From NCBI GenBank assembly GCA_013003535.1, contig JABDIY010000074.1, positions 1 to 64,000 on the forward strand: a stretch of 64,000 nt of DNA. Reading direction: 5' to 3'. Shown piece by piece: positions 53,534 to 64,000 of the stretch (position 1 is the stretch's first letter; each line of letters starts with the position of its first letter). The DNA is from Acidimicrobiales bacterium (GTDB lineage Bacteria > Actinomycetota > Acidimicrobiia > Acidimicrobiales > SZUA-35). The translations under genes and the position numbers were made by a program. Under the pieces are notes generated by a model. It was not told the DNA's origin. It searched no databases and worked only from the letters and a program-made list of their open reading frames with translations.

Positions 53534-55485
53534 ACCTAGGATTCCGCACCCTGCGGGTGCTTTCGGCCGCAGTGCTAAGTGCCTTGATGGCGCTGACGCT
53601 GCTCGCAGGCCTGGCGCCTGCGGGAGCGCAGGACGATGCACCGGAGTTTCTGGTGGTCCACGAGGTTGATGCCACCGAGGATCCCGTTGAGCTGACCATT
53701 CTCAGCGGCTCGTATGACGTTGGCGTAAGCGATATCACGCTGATTGCAGAAGGCAATGAGAGCCAGGCGACCGCTGTGTCATCGGCTAGTGCCAAGGGCC
53801 AACCGATGGAGATCGTTTTCGTTCTCGATGCGAATAAAGATCTCAGCAAGGGCGACCTCTTCAACCAGAACAACGAACGGCTGGCCTCGCTGATCGAAGA
53901 GCTGCCCGACAACGTCTCCGTAGCGGTCGTCTCGGCGGGCGAACGTGACCAGATTCAATCCGTGCTGACCGCCGACAAGGCAGCGGTGGCGCGAGCGGTT
54001 CGCAAGATGAAGGGGTCCAACGGTTCCGCACTCCTGAACGCTATGGCTCGCGGCGCCGAGCAGTTCACCGCTGACCCCACCGTCCATCGTTCCATGATCG
54101 TCTTCTCGGCATTCACCGATGAAGTGTCGGTCGCCTCAACGGTTCAGGTCCGTTCGGAGCTGGTTCGTCAGAACGTACAGGTACTGGGCGCTCGTTACCG
54201 GGGTGCCGAAAACGGCACGATTGGTGAACGTCGACTCGGCGGACTCGCCAGCGTGACCGGCGGAGCGATGTTCGACGCCACCACCCCGGCAGAACTGGCT
54301 ACTGCGGTAGAGTTCGCCACCAAGATCGGTTCAGATCGACTTCTCGTGTCTTACGACGGTGAAACCGACCGAACCCTTCGGGGAGATCTCACCCTGACCA
54401 TCGGTCAGGCGTCGGTCTCCATTTCCTATCCCGGCGGTCGGTTCACCAATCAACCGCTAGCCCTCACCCCCATCATCGACCCTGAGCCCGGCGCACTTGG
54501 CTTCGTTCGCACCCAGATGGGCTTGTTGGCCACTGCAGTATTCGCCGGACTGGGTGTGCTTGCGGCCGTGTGGGCGCTCGGCAACATCTTCGCCTCAGGC
54601 GAGTCAACACTCGAAGGCATGCTGCGCCGGTATTCCGGTGAAGAGGATCAACCGCTCGATGAGGAGGAGACCGCAATCGTCCAGACGGCCCTCGTAAAGC
54701 GGGCCGTGGAACTCAGCGAGTCCTTCGCTGAAGACCGAGGCTTCCTCGTTCGGATCGAGGAGATTCTCGAACAGGGCCGCATCCCGTTGCGGGCCGGTGA
54801 AGCGATGGGCCTCTTCGCTTTGGGGACAATGGCCGGCTTCATCGTTGGCTTCGTGTTCACGGGCGGCATCGTGAGTGCGTTGGTCGTTGCGGTGATCGTG
54901 GCTTTCGGTCTCAGCGCCGGCGTGCAGTTCCGGGCGCGTCGCCGGGTTCGGCAGTTCGAACAACAGTTGCCCGACATGCTTCAGCTGCTGGCTGGCACGC
55001 TCCGGGCCGGTTACTCCTTACCTCAAGGGCTTGAAGCGGTTTCGCACGAGATCGCCGAGCCGATGGGCTACGAGCTCACCCGTGCTATGACCGAAGCTCG
55101 GTTGGGTCGGGATATCGAAGATGCTCTCGGCGGCGTCGCCGACCGCTTGGCCAGCCCGGACTTTGCCTGGGCCGTCATGGCGATCAGTATCCAGCGAGAG
55201 GTCGGCGGCAATCTCAACGAGCTGCTCATGACCGTTTCGGACACGATGGTGGCACGCGAACGCCTCGCCGGTGAAGTGCGAGCGCTGACTGCAGAAGGCA
55301 AGCTCTCAGCTGCCATCCTCGGTGGACTCCCCCCTGGCCTCGGCCTGGTCATGTGGATCATGAATCCCGCCTACATCGAAACACTGTTCACCAGCACGCT
55401 CGGGAACGTCTTGGTGGGACTCGGAATCCTCTCCGGCGGCATTGGCCTCGCCTGGATGAGAAAGGTAATCACGATCAATGTTTGA
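53530..55485 (+). CDS. tadB: Secreted VWA-like domain fused to TadB inner-membrane platform protein
   Basis: The 651-residue protein is about twice the usual TadB length. Residues 1-33 form a signal peptide, and about 88-270 a VWA-like domain (EIVFVLDANKDLSKGDLF, SVAVVSAGERDQIQ, SMIVFSAFTDEVSVASTVQV). Its MIDAS motif is degenerate (DANKD instead of DxSxS). A membrane helix follows near 320-340. Residues about 430-650 are a T2SSF domain (QLPDMLQLLAGTLRAGYSLP, ISIQREVGGNLNELLMTVSD) with terminal helices. The T2SSF half pairs with TadC as pilus platform. The VWA half lies outside the membrane and may contact pilin or CpaB. The overlaps with cpaF and tadC show cotranscription. Confidence 0.9.
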   Translation: MNLGFRTLRVLSAAVLSALMALTLLAGLAPAGAQDDAPEFLVVHEVDATEDPVELTILSGSYDVGVSDITLIAEGNESQATAVSSASAKGQPMEIVFVLDANKDLSKGDLFNQNNERLASLIEELPDNVSVAVVSAGERDQIQSVLTADKAAVARAVRKMKGSNGSALLNAMARGAEQFTADPTVHRSMIVFSAFTDEVSVASTVQVRSELVRQNVQVLGARYRGAENGTIGERRLGGLASVTGGAMFDATTPAELATAVEFATKIGSDRLLVSYDGETDRTLRGDLTLTIGQASVSISYPGGRFTNQPLALTPIIDPEPGALGFVRTQMGLLATAVFAGLGVLAAVWALGNIFASGESTLEGMLRRYSGEEDQPLDEEETAIVQTALVKRAVELSESFAEDRGFLVRIEEILEQGRIPLRAGEAMGLFALGTMAGFIVGFVFTGGIVSALVVAVIVAFGLSAGVQFRARRRVRQFEQQLPDMLQLLAGTLRAGYSLPQGLEAVSHEIAEPMGYELTRAMTEARLGRDIEDALGGVADRLASPDFAWAVMAISIQREVGGNLNELLMTVSDTMVARERLAGEVRALTAEGKLSAAILGGLPPGLGLVMWIMNPAYIETLFTSTLGNVLVGLGILSGGIGLAWMRKVITINV

Positions 55486-56422
55486 GATTCTTTCAACCGT
55501 GCCCTTGGAGGCCTACATCGGTGGGCTGGCCCTTTCGGTGGGTCTTGTCATATTCTCCGTGGTCGGTGGGCTTGAAGAGCGCGCCGCCGTGCGCAACACC
55601 CTCCGCCAGTTGGATGACTACGAGGTGGAGAGTATCCGGGACCAGGAACTCTTGGCCCCACTGCAGGAACGCCTGGTCGCCCCGTTCGTTGCGCTGCTGG
55701 GTAAATTCGGTGGGCGCTTCAACCCACCGGAGTATGTGGAGTCGGTTCGCCGGAAACACCTTCAGGCTGGCATCACCGACCCTGACAAGGTGGAGCGGTT
55801 CCTCGCATTGCGAGTTCTCGGGTTCGTGTTCATCCCGGTTTGGCTGATCGTCATGCTGATCTGGAATCCGTTTGCGCTCGGCGGCATGCTGCAACTCGCC
55901 GCCACCGGGCTGGGAGTCATGATCGGTGCACTCGGGCCGTCAAACTCGCTCAAGAAGAAAGTGCAGGCTCGCCAGCTCGCTATCGTGCGGCAGCTTCCGG
56001 ACACCCTGGACCTCCTCGTCATCTCGGTGGAAGCCGGTCTTGGCTTTGAACAGGCAGTCGATCGCGTGATCAAGAACGTCCCCGGCAACCTTTCAGACGA
56101 GTTCGCCCGAGTTCTGGGTGAGACCCGGGCCGGCGCCTCGCGATCCGATGCGTTGCGATCTATGGACGAGAGGGTGCAGGTACCGGAGATCCGTTCCTTC
56201 GTGATGTCCATGATCCAGGCGGACACCTTTGGTGTCAGCATCGGTCGAGTGTTGCGCAGCCAGGCCGACGAGATGCGTATCAAGCGGCGTCAACGAGCCC
56301 AGGAATCGGCCCAGAAGGCCCCCGTCAAGATGATGATCCCTATGGTGTTCTGCATCTTCCCGGCGCTCTTCGTTGTGGTAATCGGGCCCGCCATGATTTC
56401 CATCGTCGCCAACTTCACCTAA
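55478..56422 (+). CDS. tadC: Flp pilus assembly platform protein TadC
   Basis: The 314-residue T2SSF protein has an N-terminal helix, a hydrophobic pair near residues 109-150, the domain RQLPDTLDLLVISVEAGLGF with VMSMIQADTFGVSIGRVLRS, and two C-terminal helices. It forms the inner-membrane platform with TadB. The start overlaps tadB by 8 bp. Confidence 0.93.
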   Translation: MFEILSTVPLEAYIGGLALSVGLVIFSVVGGLEERAAVRNTLRQLDDYEVESIRDQELLAPLQERLVAPFVALLGKFGGRFNPPEYVESVRRKHLQAGITDPDKVERFLALRVLGFVFIPVWLIVMLIWNPFALGGMLQLAATGLGVMIGALGPSNSLKKKVQARQLAIVRQLPDTLDLLVISVEAGLGFEQAVDRVIKNVPGNLSDEFARVLGETRAGASRSDALRSMDERVQVPEIRSFVMSMIQADTFGVSIGRVLRSQADEMRIKRRQRAQESAQKAPVKMMIPMVFCIFPALFVVVIGPAMISIVANFT

Positions 56423-57895
56423 CTTCGATGTCGGCCGTTTCAGCGAAGGGGGAGCAAACACCAGCCCTGCCGCGGGCGGGCGTCCCGCTAGGAACTGCCT
56501 TCACCGTGTTCTTTGCGGCCATAGGACTCCTGATCGGGCGGCGAGCGATCGGTGATAACTCGTTCCTTACGCACTTTGCCACCGGGCAGCTCATCCTCGA
56601 GACCCGTTCCATCCCCAGTTCCGACCCCTACAGTTTCACCGCCGCCGGTGACCCGTGGGTTGTGCAGAGTTGGCTGGCAAGCGTGCTGTACGCCTCCTTT
56701 GATTCTCTGTTTGGCGGTGTTGGGATTCGTCTGCTGAACGGTGCGCTTTGCTCCGCTACTGCCGCGATCGTGTGGAAGCTCACCTCCCGCCGGTCCGAGC
56801 AGATTTTTGTTCCGCTAGGACTCACTGGCGCGGTGCTCACGATCGGTGCCACGATGTGGTCGCCGCGGCCGCTGCTCTTCGGTCTGCTCGGTTTTGCCCT
56901 GGTTCTTGCTGTCGTCGATGGGATGATCGCACCCGCGTGGCTCATCCCGGTTATGTGGATATGGGTGAACTCCCACGGGTCGTTCCCCATGGCCGGCGTC
57001 CTCGTTGGCTCTCTCGGCCTCGGAGCTTGGCTCGAAGACCGCAAGTTCCCCGATCACGAGGCCAGGATACTGGGCTGGGTCGGCGCCGGAATTCTCGTTG
57101 GTGGCATCAATCCCTTGGGACCCAAGCTGCTGTGGTTCCCGGTGCAGCTGCTGCGCCGCGGTGAGGCTCTGCAAAACGTTGTGGAATGGCGACCGTTCAC
57201 CCTCTCCGGGGTGAGCGCATGGATCTTCGTCGGGCTGGTTGTGGCCTTCGTGACCGCGCTCGTTCAGCAACCCTCGTGGCGGATGATCGTCCCCGGTTCG
57301 GTCTTCACTCTGGCAGCGCTGCTCGCGGTGCGGAATGTTGTCTTGGCCAGCGTGGTGTTGGCTGTTGTCAGCGCACCGGGCCTGGTGTTGGCCTACGGCC
57401 AGATCCGTACCAGTGACACTGGCCCAATCGTTCGGTTCACGCTGGTCGGATCGATTCTCTTTGGATGCGTCGCGGCCCTTTCTACGGCCGTGTCGAGTCC
57501 TGTGGACTTCGCCAGCTACCCCGAAGAGGAGATCCGGATGCTGGCCATTGAAGGTTTGCTGGAAGGGGACTCTCGAGTTATCCATCCCGAGATCGTTGGC
57601 AACTACCTGAGTCTCAAACAAGGTGCAGATGCCAACGTTTTCATCGACGATCGTTTTGATTTCTATCCCCAGCAGGTCATCGATGACCTGGAGGTGATGC
57701 TCTACGGCGGCGATTACTCCGCGGTGATCGACCGGTATCAACCCGATGCGATTCTCTGGAGTACCGGCGGAGGATTCGAGGCGTGGCTCGAGGAACGATC
57801 CGAGTGGGCCGTGGCCGAACCGTTGATGGTGGAGGCCGCTGTTCCGGGTGAGCCCGCCAAGGAGAGCGAGTGGTTCATCGCCCGCCGGTCTTCGG

Positions 57896-59926
<2,031 letters not shown>

Positions 59927-59971
59927 GACTCAGTTTACGCGGCAGGGTTGGGTTGTCCCTCCGGGGGCGGG

Positions 59972-60559
59972 CTAGTTGAGCCTTTGCCAGAGGGCGTCTA
60001 CTTGTTGCTTGAGGGCGGTCAAGTCGCCGTTGTTGTCGATGACGTGGGTGGCGACGGCGAGGCGTTCTTCGCGGTTTGCCTGGGCCGCTATTCGTTTGGC
60101 GGCATCGTCTTCGGAGAACCCACGAAAACGCACCAGGCGGTCCACTGCAGTTTCCGGGGCCAGATCCACCACGATGATTTCTGTGACTTCGTAGGGATTG
60201 GCCTTCTCCGTCAACAACGCCATGTCCAGGACAACGACGTTCTCGGTTGAGCGTTGTTCGGCGATCCTGCGTTCGATCTCGGTTCGCAACACCGGATGGA
60301 CGATCGATTCCAGCGCCTTGAGCTCGTCCTTATCGTTGAAAACGATTGCTGCCACAGCCGCTCGGTCCAACGTGCCGTCCTCGGCGACCACATCCCTACC
60401 CCACCGCTGGACCATCGCTGCAAAGACCGGTTCGCCCGGCCGTTGGAGTTCTCGAACGATCGCGTCCGCGTCAATGACCACAGCCCCGTTGTCCCGCAGC
60501 TGCTCAGAGACGGTTGACTTCCCAGAACCGATTCCACCGGTAAGTCCAACGAGGCGCAT
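59972..60559 (-). CDS. coaE: Dephospho-CoA kinase
   Basis: The 195-residue P-loop kinase phosphorylates dephospho-CoA in the last step of CoA synthesis. RLVGLTGGIGSGKSTVSEQL is the P-loop, VIDADAIVRELQRPGEP the substrate Asp region, and LDMALLTEKANPYEV the family block. It is a single-domain form without the UPF0157 extension of mycobacterial CoaE. ATG 60559 is six bases after TAACCT. uvrB follows after 45 bp. Confidence 0.94.
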   Translation of the reverse strand: MRLVGLTGGIGSGKSTVSEQLRDNGAVVIDADAIVRELQRPGEPVFAAMVQRWGRDVVAEDGTLDRAAVAAIVFNDKDELKALESIVHPVLRTEIERRIAEQRSTENVVVLDMALLTEKANPYEVTEIIVVDLAPETAVDRLVRFRGFSEDDAAKRIAAQANREERLAVATHVIDNNGDLTALKQQVDALWQRLN

Positions 60560-60565
60560 ATGAGC

Positions 60566-60571
60566 AGGTTA
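60566..60571 (-). promoter_or_regulatory. Putative -10 box of coaE (leaderless)
   Basis: The minus strand reads TAACCT, six bases, ATG 60559. Confidence 0.45.
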
Positions 60572-60676
60572 GGTGGTCCGTTTGGCTCATTCCTTCTTCG
60601 TTGAAGCCGACAGAAACAAAGGTGGGGCAGCCGCGTCGGCTGCGTCATCAATGACTCCCTTTCTCTCACTCAGCTG

Positions 60677-62395
60677 ATGACCGCTACCGCCATACCTAGA
60701 ACTTCCCCCTCGGCTTCGAGCACGGACCTGTCCGTCGGCACGAGTACGTTGGCGCTGTTGGGCGAGACCGACCGGCTGTTGCCGTTCAACCCTGCAGTTC
60801 TCGCGGTCCGGTGGGCAACGACGATGGTCTGCGTCACGCTCTCTGCAACGGCGTTCATCGAGCGTGACTACACCGTGATCCCATGGGTGATGGGCATGGT
60901 GGCAAACACAGTGGTGCGGACGTTCAGCCCGCTGAGTTATACGGGCACCACACGAAGCCTGCTGGATCTTCTCCTGGAGGTCGGCCTCACGGTCTTGGCT
61001 GTTTGTCTTACGGGGTTCTGGGCTTCACCGTTGGTCTTCACTCTCTTGGTTGCGGCGATCATCGCCGGGTTTGCCCGCGGCTTCGCCTTTGGGATCCGCG
61101 TTTCCTCAGCGTCCGCGATAACAGTCTCGCTCACCAATCTGTATGCGGACTCGTGGGATGAAGCGGCTCTCTTGATCTGCGCTCGGTGGAGCACCGTGCT
61201 GATACTGATTGGAATCGTGGCTGGTTACGCCCGCAGGATCTCAGGCGAGGCGAACCGTCAACATACTCTCGCACTCGATCGGCTCAGCCGCCTCGCCGAC
61301 GCCAACGCCCTTCTTTCCAACCTTCACCGGGTTGCTCAGACGCTCCCCGCCTCGTTGGATCTGAACGAGGTGTTGGACTCGACGCTCGCTCGACTGCGGG
61401 GCTTGGTGAAAACGGACTCAGCAATCATCCTTACTCGTGAAGACACCGACGGGACGTGGACCGTCGCCAGGAAACAGGCGATGGCGGTAACCGGATCGCT
61501 TCTCACCGAGCAGCTCCCACGACCCGCCCAGGCGGCGTTGACCGGTCGTCGCGTCTTGCGTCACCCTGATCTATCGACCGTCGGCCCCGGCTTCAATGCC
61601 GGTTCCCAAGCGGCGATCTATGCACCGTTGATCGCTCGAGGAAGCCTGGTTGGGCTGCTTGGAGTCGAAAGCCGCAACGCCGAGGAGTTCACCGAACGTG
61701 ACCGCGAAGTGCTGCAAGGTTTCATCGAACCAGTGTCCTTAGCGATCGACAACGCTCGTTGGTTTGCACGGATCAAGACGGTTTCGGCCGATGAAGAACG
61801 GACCCGGATCGCCAGGGACCTGCATGACAGCATCGGTCAGTCGTTGGCCTATCTCGGATTCGAGGTTGATCGCATCGTCAAACGAGAAGACGAGGGCGAA
61901 CCGATCTCAGACCAGTTGGAGGATCTGCGGCGGGATCTTCGGGGGGTGGTCGGAGAGGTACGAGACACGCTCTACGACTTGCGAACCGACGTAGGAGCCG
62001 ACAAGGACTTCGCCGAGACCATGGGTGAGTTCGCCGGCCGTGTTGCAGAACGAACCGGTATGGAGATTGCAATACACGTATCTGCGGACAACAGCACTCG
62101 TCTCCCAATCCTTCAGGAGAGGGAGATGTGGAGAATTGCCCAGGAAGCGCTCATTAACTGCGAGCGTCACGCCGATGCAGAGAGAGTGGATATCACATGG
62201 CACTGCGCCGCCATAGGTGCGCAACTCGAAGTTACCGACAACGGGAGAGGCTTCACGCCAGTCCGCGCCGGCCGAGTTGACAGCTACGGCATCCGTGGCA
62301 TGAGGGAACGGGCTTCCAGCGTTGGAGCAACGTTCGAAATCACATCAGCCCCCGGAGAAGGGACAACAGTACGGTGCATCCTCGCACGAAGCTAG
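60677..62395 (+). CDS. Membrane sensor histidine kinase (GAF, HisKA_3)
   Basis: The 572-residue kinase has about five to six hydrophobic segments in residues 30-190. A GAF domain (about 205-365) follows, then a HisKA_3 dimerisation domain with phosphoacceptor His383 in RIARDLHDSIGQSL, and a HATPase domain (REMWRIAQEALINCERHADA, VTDNGRGF, GIRGMRERA, GEGTTV). This is the NarX/LiaS/DevS-like class. The signal is unknown. The response regulator gene overlaps by 22 bp, and the flp pilin genes follow. Confidence 0.92.
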   Translation: MTATAIPRTSPSASSTDLSVGTSTLALLGETDRLLPFNPAVLAVRWATTMVCVTLSATAFIERDYTVIPWVMGMVANTVVRTFSPLSYTGTTRSLLDLLLEVGLTVLAVCLTGFWASPLVFTLLVAAIIAGFARGFAFGIRVSSASAITVSLTNLYADSWDEAALLICARWSTVLILIGIVAGYARRISGEANRQHTLALDRLSRLADANALLSNLHRVAQTLPASLDLNEVLDSTLARLRGLVKTDSAIILTREDTDGTWTVARKQAMAVTGSLLTEQLPRPAQAALTGRRVLRHPDLSTVGPGFNAGSQAAIYAPLIARGSLVGLLGVESRNAEEFTERDREVLQGFIEPVSLAIDNARWFARIKTVSADEERTRIARDLHDSIGQSLAYLGFEVDRIVKREDEGEPISDQLEDLRRDLRGVVGEVRDTLYDLRTDVGADKDFAETMGEFAGRVAERTGMEIAIHVSADNSTRLPILQEREMWRIAQEALINCERHADAERVDITWHCAAIGAQLEVTDNGRGFTPVRAGRVDSYGIRGMRERASSVGATFEITSAPGEGTTVRCILARS

Positions 62396-63081
62396 TAATC
62401 AATAGCCCACAGACAGTGGGAACCAAGGTCGAGTCCAGCGGCGCCATTCGCCTGATGTTGGCCGACGACCATCGTATGCTTCGGGAAGGTCTCCGGCGGT
62501 CGATGTCAGAGCGTGGCTTCGACGTAGTGGGCGAAGCTCGTGACGGTGCCGAAGCTGTAGACCTTGCGGCCGCCCTCCAGCCCGACGTGATCTTGATGGA
62601 CGTCACCATGCCCGAGCTGGATGGAGTGGAAGCGGCCCGGGTAATTCGGGAGCGGTACCCCAACATCAAAGTCATCATGCTCACGATGCACGCCGATCAG
62701 GATGTGCTGGCCGAAGCGATCCGTGCGGGTGCCAACGGCTACTTGGTCAAGGACTGCAGTACCGACGAGATCGCATCTGCGATCGAGAGCGTGGCTCTCG
62801 GTGAGACGGCCCTATCGCCTCGTTTGGCGGCATCCATGCTCGCAGAGGTCCGTCGAGGCGAAGCTCAGAATGAGACCGAGAAGGTAATCACCAAGCGTGA
62901 AGAGGAAGTCTTACAGCTGATCGCTGACGGATGCTCAACCCCCGAGGTTGCCGAGCAACTTTTCATCAGTCAGAAGACGGTGAAGAACCATCTCGCCTCC
63001 ATCTATCAGAAGCTGGACGCTCGCGACCGCACCCAAGCGGTGCTGCAAGCGGTTCGGATGGGCATCGTCACGCTCAAGTAG
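62374..63081 (+). CDS. NarL/LuxR-type response regulator
   Basis: The 235-residue protein has a receiver domain (LMLADDHRMLREGLRRSM, phosphoacceptor Asp76 in VILMDVTMPELDGVE, Lys in YLVKDCS) and a LuxR-type HTH (ITKREEEVLQLIADG, TPEVAEQLFISQKTVKNHLA). It pairs with the upstream kinase. GTG 62374 overlaps the kinase gene; GTG 62416 is an alternative and would remove 14 unstructured residues. The flp genes start 114 bp downstream, so pilin expression is a plausible target. Confidence 0.92.
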   Translation: MHPRTKLVINSPQTVGTKVESSGAIRLMLADDHRMLREGLRRSMSERGFDVVGEARDGAEAVDLAAALQPDVILMDVTMPELDGVEAARVIRERYPNIKVIMLTMHADQDVLAEAIRAGANGYLVKDCSTDEIASAIESVALGETALSPRLAASMLAEVRRGEAQNETEKVITKREEEVLQLIADGCSTPEVAEQLFISQKTVKNHLASIYQKLDARDRTQAVLQAVRMGIVTLK

Positions 63082-63195
63082 GCACTGGTGCTGCCACGAA
63101 TAGTGCATGTGACCCATTCAGGCAGGTGCCGCCGGATCCGATCACTTATCTGTAAGCCCAAATGGGAACAATTATTTAACCTCTAAGGAACAAAA

Positions 63196-63378
63196 ATGCT
63201 TCACTTCGAATTCATCTCCGCCTGGCTCCAGGCTCAGACCAAGAGCGAAAAGGGTGCAACCCTCGTCGAGTACGCCCTCCTCGTGGCCCTCATCGCCGTG
63301 GTCTGCATCGCCGCCGTGACCCTCCTGGGTTCGGCTGCCTCCACCAAGTTCAGCTCTGTCGCTGACACCATCAACTAA
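63196..63378 (+). CDS. flp: Flp/Fap-type pilin
   Basis: The 60-residue prepilin has a hydrophilic leader ending KSEKG and the Flp motif ATLVEYALLVALIAVVCIAA, with the conserved Glu-Tyr pair. Cleavage is expected after the Gly by a prepilin peptidase that is not in this window. It is the structural subunit for the Tad machine encoded at 49.7-56.4 kb. AAGGAAC precedes the ATG. A stable hairpin separates it from the second pilin gene. Confidence 0.95.
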   Translation: MLHFEFISAWLQAQTKSEKGATLVEYALLVALIAVVCIAAVTLLGSAASTKFSSVADTIN

Positions 63379-63390
63379 TTCAGTTCGGGT

Positions 63391-63416
63391 ACCTCGCCGG
63401 CGGTTGCCGGTGAGGT
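63391..63416 (+). repeat. Hairpin between the two pilin genes
   Basis: ACCTCGCCGGC and GCCGGTGAGGT form an 11-bp stem (one G-T pair) with a GGTT loop. No T-run follows. It could protect the flp message 3' end or lower read-through into the second pilin gene. Confidence 0.65.
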
Positions 63417-63444
63417 TCCTGGCTGTCTCGTGAAGGAGGCGCCG

Positions 63445-63633
63445 ATGCTGTATTTGCAGCTCGCAGCTCTCCGGCTTCTCGAGACTGAGCGGCAACCTAG
63501 GGAAAGGGGGGCGTCACTCGTGGAGTATGCACTCCTCGTGTCCCTGATCTTCCTAGTTTGCATCTCGGCCGTGACACTTCTGGGGTCATCTGTTTCAACG
63601 CAGTTGTCCTCGGTCAGTGGGCCGTTGCGCTGA
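63445..63633 (+). CDS. Second Flp-type pilin
   Basis: The 62-residue protein has the same core as the first pilin (GASLVEYALLVSLIFLVCIS) after a longer, basic leader (RLLETERQPRERG). It ends SSVSGPLR. ATG 63445 has a near-perfect AAGGAGG five bases ahead; an in-frame GTG at 63430 is less likely. It may be a minor pilin, since two Flp copies are common in Tad systems. A strong terminator follows. Confidence 0.92.
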   Translation: MLYLQLAALRLLETERQPRERGASLVEYALLVSLIFLVCISAVTLLGSSVSTQLSSVSGPLR

Positions 63634-63645
63634 TGAAGTAACGCC

Positions 63646-63680
63646 AAAGAACCCCGCACCACGGTGCGGGGTTCTTTGCT
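63646..63680 (+). terminator. Intrinsic terminator after the pilin genes
   Basis: AAAGAACCCCGCACC and GGTGCGGGGTTCTTT form a perfect 15-bp stem with a two-base gap, followed by GCTTTTTG. The T-rich end on both strands could make it work in both directions. Confidence 0.92.
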
Positions 63681-63748
63681 TTTTGCGGGTGCCGCACCTG
63701 CCACAACGGTCACCTTCACCGCCGGTCATTGCTGCCGATTGAATCAAT

Positions 63749-64000
63749 GTGAGTTTTCCCTCCGAATCCGGCGCCTCTGTGGGGTCGATCCCCGGTCTCC
63801 CCGTGCTGGCTCGAGGACTACATTTCTCTCGTTGGAGTGCAGCCGCCCTCCTCCTTGCCCTGTTGCTCGGGCTGAGCTTGGCACTCGACCGCGATGGGTC
63901 ACTGGGCACCGACACCGGCGGCAAGGTGGCAACAATCGACGCCATGGTTGAGCGGGGGGATTGGAGTCCAACGATCGGCTACTGGGCCGATGACGTTGAC
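63749..64000 (+). CDS. Membrane protein, N-terminal fragment (3' truncated by window edge)
   Basis: From GTG 63749 an open frame runs to the window end (84 codons). It begins with a basic N-terminus, then one membrane helix (AAALLLALLLGLSLALDRDG), then LGTDTGGKVATIDAMVERGD and PTIGYWADDVD. That pattern resembles the first extracellular loop of actinobacterial polyprenol-sugar or GT-C-type membrane proteins, but the family cannot be fixed from so short a piece. Confidence 0.65.
   Translation, partial: MSFPSESGASVGSIPGLPVLARGLHFSRWSAAALLLALLLGLSLALDRDGSLGTDTGGKVATIDAMVERGDWSPTIGYWADDVD

Overview
The window looks like a chromosomal piece from an actinobacterium, most likely of the class Acidimicrobiia. 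The pointers are a mycothiol synthase (MshD), a SigR/RsrA-type redox sigma/anti-sigma pair with a matching promoter, an O-type truncated haemoglobin, an ANTAR regulator of PdtaR type, a PolA without proofreading residues, a tRNA-Leu without an encoded CCA end, G+C that looks like about 60%, and many GTG starts. The class-level placement is inference from this gene set; no database search was possible.

Layout. (1) 1-17.4 kb is an exopolysaccharide region: deoxysugar nucleotide enzymes, a CapD/FlaA1-type dehydratase, two Wzc-type tyrosine autokinases, a WecG/TagA transferase, three further glycosyltransferases, a secreted beta-helix protein with a Pro/Thr/Ala-rich stalk, an O-antigen ligase/polymerase-like protein, a phosphoglycosyl transferase, a low-molecular-weight tyrosine phosphatase and a DPM-GtrA fusion. 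(2) 17.4-22.2 kb holds menG, a small membrane protein and a leftward hisD-mshD-rlmN group. (3) 22.4-35.9 kb is a long rightward amino-acid block: hisB-hisH-hisA-hisF-cpn10-like-hisI-trpE, then ygfZ-trpC-DUF2330-trpF-trpB-trpA. A leftward MBOAT/SGNH acyltransferase pair sits between trpE and ygfZ. Most start and stop codons overlap (ATGA or GTGA), so translation is probably coupled. hisG, hisC, hisE, trpD and trpG are not here. (4) 35.9-39.2 kb, leftward: globin, sigR-like, rsrA-like, a candidate leucine leader peptide and leuA. (5) 39.2-44.0 kb is a complete leftward type II fatty-acid operon, fabD-fabH-fabG-acpP-fabF-fabZ. (6) 44.2-49.6 kb: tRNA-Leu(CAA), a small coiled-coil protein, pdtaR, polA and rpsA. 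(7) 49.7-57.9 kb is a Tad/Flp pilus operon (cpaB, cpaE/tadZ, cpaF/tadA, a VWA-tadB fusion, tadC) ending in a multi-pass membrane protein. After leftward coaE-uvrB come a histidine kinase/LuxR regulator pair, two Flp pilin genes and a strong terminator. A truncated membrane-protein gene runs off the right edge.

The most unusual points are these. FabD carries a C-terminal barrel-sandwich (biotinyl/lipoyl-like) domain with no attachment lysine. A secreted VWA-like domain is fused to TadB. A candidate leucine leader peptide with an overlapping hairpin lies ahead of leuA. A compact three-hairpin candidate small RNA, reminiscent of actinobacterial 6C RNA, lies between hisD and hisB. A -10-like TAnnnT box sits 6-7 nt in front of many start codons, which suggests widespread leaderless mRNAs. 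A near-ideal SigR promoter precedes the sigma gene itself.
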